Positions 40,851 through 49,832 of a stretch of 64,000 bases of DNA are shown here, in pieces. The stretch is from Candidatus Tokpelaia sp. JSC188 (GTDB lineage: Bacteria; Pseudomonadota; Alphaproteobacteria; Rhizobiales; Rhizobiaceae). Made by a program: the position numbers and the translations under genes. The first letter of the stretch is position 1; the number at the start of each line of letters is the position of its first letter. The stretch covers positions 1-64,000 of the forward strand of contig QENB01000009.1 in the NCBI GenBank assembly GCA_003331065.1. The letters run 5' to 3'. Under the pieces are notes generated by a model. The model did no database searches, was not told the origin of the DNA, and saw only the letters and a program-made list of their open reading frames with translations.

Positions 40851-40997
40851 ACTAGTAATGCGAAGATTGAGTGACCAAATTAGAGAAAGCGTTTTATTTA
40901 ATGGCAATTATCGATAATAAAGCTGCGAAGGAACCCATCTTTGTAGAAAAAACCTGTTAGAGTAGAGAATAGTGCACTCCTTGCAGAAAACATATCC

Positions 40998-42032
40998 GTG
41001 AAAACTGATAATTCTAAATTAGATACTAATGTAAAAAAGCAACGTGACTTTGGCCACGGATTTATTTTCATCGCTGGTATTACAGGTGGCATTATTGCCC
41101 TCAGCTGTGATACCATACTTCAATATACAAATCTCTTCCATGTTGGCATTAAAAACCAGCTTATAGAGCTGAGGGACGAACTTATAATTAATATAGCGCT
41201 GGTGGAGAAAGAAAAAATTCTGCTTTCTGAAATACAGAAGAATGTAGCTAAAAGCAAGATTATGGTAACGGATATACAGAATCAGGCCCGTTTCATGATT
41301 GATGCACTTTCTGAAATCCGCAAAGAGTTAAGTAAAATTGCGAATGGGATAACATCTAATCAACTACAGGAAAATATCAAACAACGAATCAGTGTGTTGG
41401 AAATAAAGCTAAATGAACTTGATAAATTAAAACAGGATGCAGCTTTAGAGAAATTTCAGTTAAAAACTCTGAAAAAGGGGGGGGGGTCCTCAAGAGAGCA
41501 GAAACGGGTAAACAGCACTGATGCAACATTACTTATTGCTGCTGCTAATGCGCTAAAGGCAGCTGTTGACCGTGGTGATTCTTATGCCAACGAATTGCAG
41601 ACATTTTCAGCACTAGCTCCATTGAATATCCCTTTAAATCTTCTGAAAATCTATGCTGACAAAGGTCTGCCTTCAGTTTCGGAACTTTCAGCTCGTTTTT
41701 CTAGAATTGCTGATAAAATTACCCAAACAGAAAATAGCTCCATTGATAATACCACTATTTTAAAAAAACTATGGTCTAATGTGCGGAAAATGGTAATAGT
41801 AAGACCTATAGGTACTGTCAATGGAAATACAGCAAGCGCTATTGCCGCACGGATGGAAATGGCCATTACTGCAGGTGATTATGCACGTGCCTTCAATGAA
41901 TGGAAAACACTATCCTCGCGCGGGCAGTTTGTCTCCGCAGACTTCATGAAAATACTTCAGGGTCGCTATGAAATAGATAACTTGCTTTCCCGGTTTATAT
42001 TCAGAGCATTTGCAGCAGGAATTAAGGAATAG
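40998..42032 (+). CDS. Mitofilin/COG4223-type membrane protein
   Basis: A 344-residue protein with one N-terminal helix (about 17-40) and a long coiled-coil region (about 55-160) followed by a helical C-terminal domain. In Hyphomicrobiales this gene sits between hemD and hemY, as here. These alphaproteobacterial proteins are thought to be relatives of mitochondrial Mic60, shaping the inner membrane, which is known from other species. A run of ten G at 41477-41486 lies inside the gene between the two halves and encodes a GGG triplet. Confidence 0.82.
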   Translation: MKTDNSKLDTNVKKQRDFGHGFIFIAGITGGIIALSCDTILQYTNLFHVGIKNQLIELRDELIINIALVEKEKILLSEIQKNVAKSKIMVTDIQNQARFMIDALSEIRKELSKIANGITSNQLQENIKQRISVLEIKLNELDKLKQDAALEKFQLKTLKKGGGSSREQKRVNSTDATLLIAAANALKAAVDRGDSYANELQTFSALAPLNIPLNLLKIYADKGLPSVSELSARFSRIADKITQTENSSIDNTTILKKLWSNVRKMVIVRPIGTVNGNTASAIAARMEMAITAGDYARAFNEWKTLSSRGQFVSADFMKILQGRYEIDNLLSRFIFRAFAAGIKE

Positions 42033-42045
42033 GAAAATATCGATA

Positions 42046-43377
42046 GTGCGTGGTTTTTTCTATCTTCTATTGATTGTCATGATTAGTATCAGTTTTGCAT
42101 GGCTTTCCAGTTATCCTGGTGAACTTGTAATAACTGTACATGGTACTCGTATCGTATTGTCGCTTTTAACGGCTGTAACAGGTGTTTTGATAGTTTTTTT
42201 TTGTGTCTTTTTTATTTGGCGGATATCGAGATATGTTATATTTGCACCGCTTTTGTTGAAACGTTATATGCAAACTTACAGAAAAGACCATGGATATCAG
42301 CTACTTTCTATTGGCTTGTTTGCTGTGTTTGCCGGTGATTCTGCAACAGCTAGGCATATGGCACGGAAAAGCAGTAAATTGCTAAAAGGTCGGGAAGTAT
42401 TGCTATTATTACTTGAATCGCAGACAAAGCTATTGGATCTGGATCATAAGGGAGCTGCCAACTTCTTTGAAAGAATGCGAAGAAATCCACAAACGCGATT
42501 GCTGGCACTCAAGAGCTTGTTTCAGGAAGCAATCAAAAGCGGCGCAGCAGAAGCCGCTAATCAGTACGCCCAAGAAGCTATGCAGATAAATCCTTGTTTA
42601 AAATGGGCAAATACCGCTGTTACAGAGCGGCTTGCTGCTGAAGGTAGCTGGGGGCAGGCTATTTCCCTGTTTAAAAAATATGCGAAAGCGCAACCTAGGA
42701 ATGTTGTTCTCAAGGAAAAATTAGTACATCAGTATGTGATATTGATGATAGGGCAAGCACAGAATCTTAGTTTTTCCCATCCAGAGAAAGCTTGCAAAAT
42801 TGCCATCAAAGCCCATAAATTGCAGCCTTCTTTCGTACCAGCTGTCAATACTGCAGCTCGCATTCTTTTTCATCTGCGGGAAATACGCAAAGGCCTCAGA
42901 TTGATTGAAGCAATATGGAAAGAAAGACCGCATCCAGATCTTGGGCTTACATATGTTAACGCTGGTGCTCAAGACGAAGCTCCTATCGAGCGGTTAAAAC
43001 GTGCTCAGCAGCTCGCGAGATTTAATCCTTCAAGTCATGAATCGCAAATGCTTGTTGCCAGAACAGCATTGGAAGTTGGAAAAGTAACACTTGCAAACAA
43101 GAGTGCAATAGAGGCTTCTAAAACACAACCGACCAAAAATACATTTCTACTGCTTTCCGATATTGAATCAGCTCTGACTGAAGATCAGGGAAAAATCCGT
43201 TGCTGGCTCACAAAAGCCGTGCGAGCAGATCTGGATATGGCATGGATCTCAGATGGAATCATCTTGAATGAATGGTCACCTTATTCACCGATAACAGGTT
43301 GTATAGGAACCTGTGAATGGAAGATGCCTGCAAGGTATTATCAATCTGTTTCTTATGAGAAGGAAAGTATAGAATGA
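42046..43377 (+). CDS. hemY: HemY-type TPR membrane protein
   Basis: About 443 residues from a GTG at 42046, preceded by AAGGAATAGGAAAA; a TTG 12 codons upstream is less likely. Two N-terminal membrane helices (about 5-25 and 35-60) with FAWLSSYPGELVI between them and a TPR-like repeat region after 120 fit the HemY_N family. Despite its name this protein is not protoporphyrinogen oxidase; it is a membrane protein of the heme cluster. It ends the hemC-hemD-mitofilin-hemY run. Confidence 0.88.
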   Translation: MRGFFYLLLIVMISISFAWLSSYPGELVITVHGTRIVLSLLTAVTGVLIVFFCVFFIWRISRYVIFAPLLLKRYMQTYRKDHGYQLLSIGLFAVFAGDSATARHMARKSSKLLKGREVLLLLLESQTKLLDLDHKGAANFFERMRRNPQTRLLALKSLFQEAIKSGAAEAANQYAQEAMQINPCLKWANTAVTERLAAEGSWGQAISLFKKYAKAQPRNVVLKEKLVHQYVILMIGQAQNLSFSHPEKACKIAIKAHKLQPSFVPAVNTAARILFHLREIRKGLRLIEAIWKERPHPDLGLTYVNAGAQDEAPIERLKRAQQLARFNPSSHESQMLVARTALEVGKVTLANKSAIEASKTQPTKNTFLLLSDIESALTEDQGKIRCWLTKAVRADLDMAWISDGIILNEWSPYSPITGCIGTCEWKMPARYYQSVSYEKESIE

Positions 43378-44075
43378 TCACAACTAGATTGAATCTTCTT
43401 CGCTAGGAATTAATTCTGCTATCATGTCAAGCAACAAAGCGCCGCTTCAGAACAAAAAATCCTATACACCTTTCACTCGTACCATCGTCGACGATCCGGG
43501 GCAAGTAGCGATAATGTGGAGGAGCGTAATATTTCAAGAAATAATTTTCGTTTATTTTAATGGTTTAGGAAATAACTTGAAACGTATACATGAACTAATG
43601 TTTGGTTACTCAAAAATAGAGAAAACAGAAGGCAGTATTTTAAGCATATAAGTGAAAGGCAGGACTTTAGAGTTTATAATTTTCCGGTTGAAAAAGAAAA
43701 TTAGCTTCTATGTAGATAAAACAACAGTGAAAATTTCTTCGTTTGACTCATTCTTTAGAGTAGATCAGTAATCAGTGTACAGTTTTGTGAGGTTATTTCC
43801 TTTTTAGGTTTACAATCAATCAAATTGTGGAGAAAGTGAGTAATGAAAACTCTTATCAAGGCTGAAAAATTCCTGAATTTTTCTAAGTTAATGCTAATTA
43901 ATAGCTATTGATATTAAAAATAAGCAGGACGACATCATAGCAGTCATTTGAAAAATGTCAGAATAAAATAAAGATCAATTAAACCGTTTTTGCTTAATGT
44001 ATCAATATTAAATTTCGTCATAAAGAGGGGTGATGACGAACTAGACCTTGCGGGTTTGCATCTGTTTTTATATTG
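43378..44075. other. Spacer with no recognised gene
   Basis: A 75-codon frame at 43424-43651 has no recognised family and no site suggesting translation. Otherwise stops in all frames. No RNA found. Confidence 0.4.
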
Positions 44076-45314
44076 TTAAAATGTTAGCAATTTGTCATCT
44101 TTTCCTTCACGGATACGTGTCGGTAGTCCCATTTTATTCAAGAGGGACAAAAACGAATGAGGAGGAAGCTCCTCGACATTGACCATAGTTTTGACATCCC
44201 ATTCACCTTTGGCAATCAAAACCGCAGCAGCAACTGTCGGCACACCTGCTGTATAGGAAATACCCTGTGCACCGGTTTCAGCATAAGCATTTTCATGATT
44301 AGCGATATTATAGATAAATACTTCGCGCATTTTATTATTTTTTGTACCTTTCACAAAGTCTCCAATACAAGTATTTCCTGTATAATTAGGTGCAAGAGAA
44401 GCGGGGTTAGGAAGAACAGCTTTGACAACTTTTAATGGTATAACTTCAAGCCCTTCAGCTGTTTTCACAGGTTTTTCAGAAAGAAGGCCAAGATTATTCA
44501 GGACCGTAAACACATTAATATAATGTTCTCCAAATCCCATCCAAAATCGGATATTAGGGACATCTAAATTTTGTGATAAAGAATGAATTTCGTCATGACC
44601 TGTCATGTAGGTAGTGCACGTTCCTACGACTGGCAATTCCCAATCTTTACGAATCTCAAACATTTGATTTACGGTCCATTTGCGATTCTGCCATGATAAG
44701 ACTTGGCCTGTAAACTCACGAAAATTGATTTCTGGGTCAAAATTAGTAGCGAACCAGCGGTCATGACTACCGGTATTAACATCAATGATATCAATCTCAT
44801 CAATGCGGTCAAAATAATCATCGCGCGCGAGCGCCGCGTAAGCATTAACAACACCAGGATCAAAACCGATCCCAAGAACCGCTGTTATACGGGCTTTTTT
44901 GCATTCTTCACGGCGTGGCCATTCGTAATTCCTATACCACGGTGGTGGTTCACAAACTTGAAGAGGATCTTCATGGATTGCCGTATCAATATAGGCAGCT
45001 TTCGCTTCAATACATGCACTAAGCACAGCCATATTCAGAAAAGCAGAACCAACATTGAGGACAATTTGCGCTTTTGTCTTGCGAATAAGCGCAGCTGTCG
45101 CAGCAATATCCATTGCATCAAGTGTATGGGTTTTAAAAATACCTTGGGTTTTAAAGGCATTTTTTTCTTTAACGGAAGTGACAATTGCTTTGCATTTGGC
45201 TTCAGTTCTGGAAGCAATATGAAGATCACCGAGAATATCATTATTCTGAGCGCATTTATGAGCAACAACTTGTGCTACACCTCCAGCACCGATAATCAGA
45301 ATATTCTTTTTCAT
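44076..45314 (-). CDS. Carboxynorspermidine/carboxyspermidine synthase (saccharopine dehydrogenase family)
   Basis: The 412-residue product begins IIGAGGVAQVVAHKCAQ, a Rossmann loop, and has LNVGSAFLNMAVLSACIEA and AVLGIGFDPGVVNAYAAL as in carboxynorspermidine dehydrogenases. It condenses aspartate semialdehyde with a diamine (diaminopropane or putrescine). The next gene upstream on this strand encodes the matching decarboxylase, 39 bases apart, an operon for alternative spermidine synthesis without S-adenosylmethionine. Confidence 0.92.
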   Translation of the reverse strand: MKKNILIIGAGGVAQVVAHKCAQNNDILGDLHIASRTEAKCKAIVTSVKEKNAFKTQGIFKTHTLDAMDIAATAALIRKTKAQIVLNVGSAFLNMAVLSACIEAKAAYIDTAIHEDPLQVCEPPPWYRNYEWPRREECKKARITAVLGIGFDPGVVNAYAALARDDYFDRIDEIDIIDVNTGSHDRWFATNFDPEINFREFTGQVLSWQNRKWTVNQMFEIRKDWELPVVGTCTTYMTGHDEIHSLSQNLDVPNIRFWMGFGEHYINVFTVLNNLGLLSEKPVKTAEGLEVIPLKVVKAVLPNPASLAPNYTGNTCIGDFVKGTKNNKMREVFIYNIANHENAYAETGAQGISYTAGVPTVAAAVLIAKGEWDVKTMVNVEELPPHSFLSLLNKMGLPTRIREGKDDKLLTF

Positions 45315-45353
45315 TCCCGATTTATCTCCTTAATATCTTGAATGAAGTTTTTT

Positions 45354-46451
45354 TTATGATAAATTTGTCATATAATCAGTATAATCGAAATTGCGAATAA
45401 GGCGATGCGTACCATCGAATTCTCTAATAACAATTCCTGGCATTGCAAGGCCGTTAAACCAATTTTTCTTGACCATTGTATAGCCGCCAGCATCTTGGAT
45501 AGAGAGACGATCCCCAGGTTTTAGTTTTTTAGGAAATTGAAATGTGCCGAAAATATCACCGGCAAGGCATGATTTTCCGCAGATCATAATCTCATGCGCA
45601 CCTTTATTGGGCTCAAGCTCCGCATTTTCTCGATAAATAAGCAGATCAAGCATATGAGCTTGAATAGAGCTATCAACAATAGCAAGATCCTTGCCATTAT
45701 TGAAGGTATCAAGAACTGTGATCTCAAGTGTTGTGGAATTGCTGATTGCTGCTTCCCCTGGTTCAAGATAAACTGTAACATCATAAGTATCAGAGAATTT
45801 TTTTAACCGGTTAGCAAAAGTATCGATTGGATAGTTTTTCCCTGTGAAATGAATTCCACCACCGAGACTTACCCATTCAACTTCGAAAAAAAACGCTCCG
45901 AACTTTTTTTCGATGTCATTCAGCATCTGATCAAAAAGAAAAAAATCACTGTTCTCACAGTTATTGTGAATCATGAAGCCACTGATGTCATTAATAATCT
46001 CTTTAATCTTTTCCTGTTTAGATTCTCCAAGACGACTGAAAGGTCGAGAAGGATCAGCGAGATCAAAGCTTGATGAACTGATTTGTGGATTAAGACGCAG
46101 TCCACGCTGAATTGTGGCAGAATTTGGGTAAAAACGTCGCAATTGCCCGATAGAATTAAAAATGATTTTATCAGCACAGCTGATAGCTGCATCAATTTCG
46201 TGATCAGCCCAAGCAACGGAATAAGCATGGGTTTCTTTACCAAATTTTTCACGCCCTAGCCGAACTTCAAAAAGCGAAGATGACGTGGTTCCATCCATAT
46301 AATCACGCATAAAATCAAAAATCGACCAAGTGGCAAAACATTTCAAAGCCAGTAATACCTTGGCACCTGAGCGCTCACGTAAATAGGCGATTGTTTCCAT
46401 ATTGTGCAGGAGACGAGATTTATCAATCAGATAGTAAGGAGTTGGGATCAT
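45354..46451 (-). CDS. nspC: Carboxynorspermidine decarboxylase
   Basis: The 365-residue product starts at an ATG giving MIPTPYYLIDKSRL, the typical opening; an upstream ATG at 46493 would add 14 residues. It is a fold-III PLP decarboxylase: the cofactor lysine is in LLALKCFATW and glycine-rich SLGGGIHFTG binds the phosphate. It removes the carboxyl from carboxyspermidine or carboxynorspermidine. The residue CGKSCLAGDIFG holds the second active-site cysteine. Acts after the upstream synthase gene product. Confidence 0.94.
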   Translation of the reverse strand: MIPTPYYLIDKSRLLHNMETIAYLRERSGAKVLLALKCFATWSIFDFMRDYMDGTTSSSLFEVRLGREKFGKETHAYSVAWADHEIDAAISCADKIIFNSIGQLRRFYPNSATIQRGLRLNPQISSSSFDLADPSRPFSRLGESKQEKIKEIINDISGFMIHNNCENSDFFLFDQMLNDIEKKFGAFFFEVEWVSLGGGIHFTGKNYPIDTFANRLKKFSDTYDVTVYLEPGEAAISNSTTLEITVLDTFNNGKDLAIVDSSIQAHMLDLLIYRENAELEPNKGAHEIMICGKSCLAGDIFGTFQFPKKLKPGDRLSIQDAGGYTMVKKNWFNGLAMPGIVIREFDGTHRLIRNFDYTDYMTNLS

Positions 46452-46493
46452 TAGATTTTCTCTGCATTGAACTGTTTCTTTTAACGCATACAC

Positions 46494-47102
46494 GATTGTC
46501 TTCGTATTTAGAAAAATGCGTAAGTAAAGAGGAAGTATGGAAAAAATGCAACCTTATAATGCGTAAGGATGCTTCTATTTATTCCATAACATACCTTTTC
46601 AAGGGAAAAGACTCTATGCTCTCTTTGAATAGCCGATTCTATCAGTTTTATTTTACCTACAGTATGGTAGAGTAGAGCTTGATATATCAATTGCAACAGC
46701 GCTCAAGTTGCAAAATCTGCGGATTTTTTAGATAGAATATTGGAAATGAATGAGGAGTAGGAGAGATTCTGATGTGCTATCAATATTGATATGGCAACGC
46801 ATGCTGCGTAATTTCTTTAGACTTTGCACACTGCTACTTAATACTAAGGTTATATTCGCACAGGATGGCAGAAAATTTCTGTAAATCTTCTATGACAAGT
46901 GGTATATTACAATGCAATTTTTCTATAGACAGAGAGAATAAGGGGTATTTGCCTTAACTGCATTGAAACACCTAAAAACTGCTCAGAGCAAATGAAAATA
47001 CAGCAATGAAAAAGATAAACATAACAATAAAATACTCATTGTCGCACAGCAATAATGTTAAAGACAAGCACAATAAAATAACAATTTGCTCTTGCGAAAG
47101 AT
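46494..47102. other. AT-rich spacer
   Basis: About 600 bases between nspC and infC. Short frames on both strands have no recognised family. The terminator hairpin at 47103-47129 ends the infC transcript. Confidence 0.4.
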
Positions 47103-47129
47103 AAACACCCACTTTCCAAGTGGGTGTTT
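47103..47129 (-). terminator. Hairpin after infC
   Basis: A perfect 12-base-pair inverted repeat, AAACACCCACTT and AAGTGGGTGTTT, with a three-base loop. It starts 20 bases after the infC stop on the minus strand and is followed there by a T-rich stretch. This fits an intrinsic terminator, possibly working on both strands. Confidence 0.8.
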
Positions 47130-47148
47130 CCGCGCCTTGACTTTAATT

Positions 47149-47685
47149 TTATCTGGGAGATAATACCATCATCATCTGTCGGCCCTCAAGTTTAGCCTCC
47201 GCTTCAATCTTAGCTATATCAATAGTGTCTTCTTTTACACGTCCGAGCAACTTTATGCCCAATTCCTGATGTGCCATTTCACGGCCACGGAAACGCAGTG
47301 TAATTTTAACCTTGTCACCATCATCCAAAAAACGGGCAACTGCTTTCATCTTCACCTCATAATCATGGATATCAATGTTAGGTCGCATTTTGATTTCTTT
47401 GATTTCAATCGTTTTCTGCTTTTTGCGCGCTTCTGATGCTTTCTTTTGATTTTGATATTTCAATTTTCCTAAATCAATTATCTTGCACACTGGTGGTTCA
47501 GCAGTTGGAACGATTTCGACAAGGTCAAGCTCGGCCTTTTCTGCAAGGGCAAGTGCATCATCTATCGAAATAACACCACGATTCTGCCCTTCTGCATCAA
47601 TAAGCTGAATATAAGAGGCGCAAATGTCCCGATTAGATCGTGGTCCATCTTTTTGTATAGGGAATGTTTTGAAAGGTCGGCGAAT
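47149..47685 (-). CDS. infC: Translation initiation factor IF-3 (AUU start)
   Basis: The reading frame of IF-3 runs to 47685 with no ATG near the true N-terminus; an ATG-type start search would shorten it to 113 residues. Using ATT at 47683-47685 gives 178 residues, the normal length, opening with [23 protein letters not shown] lies nine bases upstream. An adjacent ATC at 47686-47688 is also in frame. Rare AUU-type starts in infC allow IF-3 to repress its own translation, a known feature in other bacteria. IF-3 discriminates start codons on the 30S subunit. It ends in a clear terminator and is divergent from a hydrolase gene. Confidence 0.92.
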   Translation of the reverse strand: MRRPFKTFPIQKDGPRSNRDICASYIQLIDAEGQNRGVISIDDALALAEKAELDLVEIVPTAEPPVCKIIDLGKLKYQNQKKASEARKKQKTIEIKEIKMRPNIDIHDYEVKMKAVARFLDDGDKVKITLRFRGREMAHQELGIKLLGRVKEDTIDIAKIEAEAKLEGRQMMMVLSPR

Positions 47686-48020
47686 GATCGTGTTCTCCTT
47701 AAATTGTTAAACTACTTCATATTGATGTTATGAAAGTAAGATATCATAAACACTTTATAGTATATTTTTACATAATTTCGAGAAGAAAGTTGTCATTTTA
47801 CCCTAATCTTCTAGATGAATATTATCTTTTTTTGATTTCTTTCGCATTGGGAATAGCTATGAGAAAGTTGATTTTTTATCATCTTTGGAAAAAATAATAG
47901 CATACCAGTCTGAAAAGGTTTCACAATCAGGAAAATCTGACATTTTGAATGTTTTCATTCTCCTGCTAACAAAGTATTTGCAGAATGGGGTGAAAAATTT
48001 TTGAAAGGTTAGTTTATGTA

Positions 48021-48785
48021 ATGAATAAAAATGCTTCTCTACAATTTCTGAGTGTTGATGGGATAGAGATTGCTGTTCGCTATCGACAGGGTAATAAAAT
48101 GCCAGGACTTGTTTGGCTTGGAGGATATCGCTCTGATATGATGGGGTTTAAAGCAGTTGCTGTTGATGCTCTTGCCGCTCGTCTTGGAATTGCAGCACTT
48201 CGTCATGATTATTCAGGTCACGGTGCTTCACAAGGAGATTTTTCCAAAGGCACTATATCTCTGTGGCTTCGGCAAAGTCTTTCTATTTTTAAGCATTTTA
48301 CTAGAGGGCCGCAAATTTTGATCGGTTCATCCATGGGCGGGTGGATAGCTTTGCGTATGGCAGAGGAACTAAAAAAGTGTCATATCGGGCTTGCTGGTAT
48401 GGTGTTGATTGCTCCTGCACCTGATTTTACCAACAGGCTTCTTGAGGTAAAACAGAGGCAATCACAAAGGCGAAAGCTTGACGCAAAGGATTCTTTCGAA
48501 ATTCGATCAGAATATAAAACACTCTCTTATACACAAGCATTAATTGAAGATGGAGAAAATAATCTGGTTATGGAAGGTCTTATTGATCCTGGATGTCCTG
48601 TTCATATTTTGCAAGGTATGCAGGATGACATAGTGCCTTATGAACATACGCTAAAATTGATGGAATATTTGCCTTTGGGAGATGTGACTTTAACTTTTGT
48701 TAAGGATGGTGATCATCGCTTATCACGTTCACAGGATATTGATCTTTTAGAAAGAATTATTCAATTTTTTCTTACTGCTGCTTGA
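48021..48785 (+). CDS. Alpha/beta hydrolase
   Basis: The 254-residue product has the nucleophile elbow GSSMGGW with serine near residue 96, an earlier LRHDYSGHGAS loop, a late aspartate in GMQDDIVPYE and a final histidine in GDHRLSR. This gives a complete Ser-Asp-His triad of a small esterase-like enzyme. In Hyphomicrobiales a similar gene lies divergent to infC, as here. The substrate is unknown. Confidence 0.88.
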   Translation: MNKNASLQFLSVDGIEIAVRYRQGNKMPGLVWLGGYRSDMMGFKAVAVDALAARLGIAALRHDYSGHGASQGDFSKGTISLWLRQSLSIFKHFTRGPQILIGSSMGGWIALRMAEELKKCHIGLAGMVLIAPAPDFTNRLLEVKQRQSQRRKLDAKDSFEIRSEYKTLSYTQALIEDGENNLVMEGLIDPGCPVHILQGMQDDIVPYEHTLKLMEYLPLGDVTLTFVKDGDHRLSRSQDIDLLERIIQFFLTAA

Positions 48786-49832
48786 TGCAGGAGGTGTATC
48801 TTTGATTATAAGGGATATAGGATTTTTCAATAAATATTGATAGATTAAGATACAAACGCTGCAAATCGTATGATATAAGAGATGCGCGGGGGGGTTGCTT
48901 CAGCTTTTCCTTTTTCTGATAGTGCATAATTTTTATCATTAAAGTTGTATTAATTAGTAAGTAATTGTTCTCAAGATTAAGAAAAGGGGGGGTGTGGATC
49001 ACTAGTCCCATCAAAGTGGGATGATGAGGGAGTTCATTGTATTGTTACATATAATGTAAGATAGATCGAATGGGTTTGCGGATGTTTATAAACAGGTAAG
49101 GTGCGAAAAGTATCTTTTGGCGTATCATGTAGTGATTCTTGATAAAATTATTAGTTTTTAAATTATTTTATAAAATGAGCAATCTCATTGGATCGCAGTC
49201 TATATTTTTAAGTATCGTATAAAAGTTTTCATCTGGACATAGAGGAATGTTGCGTTTGATTAAAATGAGATGGAGAAACATTGCATATGGTCGATCCTAA
49301 ATAAAGTTTTTTGATTAATTATGAAGCTAGTAATTTATTTTCATTTAGATAGAGATTGGAAGAAAAGAATAGTATTCTGATACAGATAATATTTTCCATA
49401 TCCAAAAAGCCATTGTAATAATTATTGAAGCCGCTTAGCATTTTTTATTTCTGATTCCAAGAAATTACTGTCTTAGGTTGTATGATTTAAACAGATCATG
49501 AGAAATCATTCTTATGATTTTCGCCTTAAGTAATGCTTGCCTTGTAATTTGATAACAGCCTATTTTACCGTAATCAAACTTTTCTCGCATTGAGAGTATT
49601 CTTTGCGTCTGGGGTTCACACTGAATTCCATAATAGATCTTTTATAAATAATTATAATTATAAAAGTTAAAACATTAGAAGCTAAAATTTTTGATTTATC
49701 AGAATCACAATTCTTATATGAACTGTACCTGTAAAATCTGGTCGGATTCTTCTTTAAAGAAAAACGGTAGAATTCTACTCTTGTGATTCTTAATTATTGA
49801 TAAATTAATTATTTTTAACATTCATTTAGTAA
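48786..49832. other. One-kilobase spacer with G tracts
   Basis: No gene was found. Two seven-G runs occur at 48888-48894 and 48986-48992, unusual in this AT-rich sequence. The rest is AT-rich without recognised RNA. Confidence 0.45.

Noticed and set aside
43424..43651. 75-codon frame after hemY
   Set aside because: No ribosome binding site or family recognised; likely chance.
44703..45341. Long plus-strand frame of 212 codons opposite the carboxynorspermidine synthase gene
   Set aside because: It is the antisense shadow of a clear, conserved gene and has no family features of its own.
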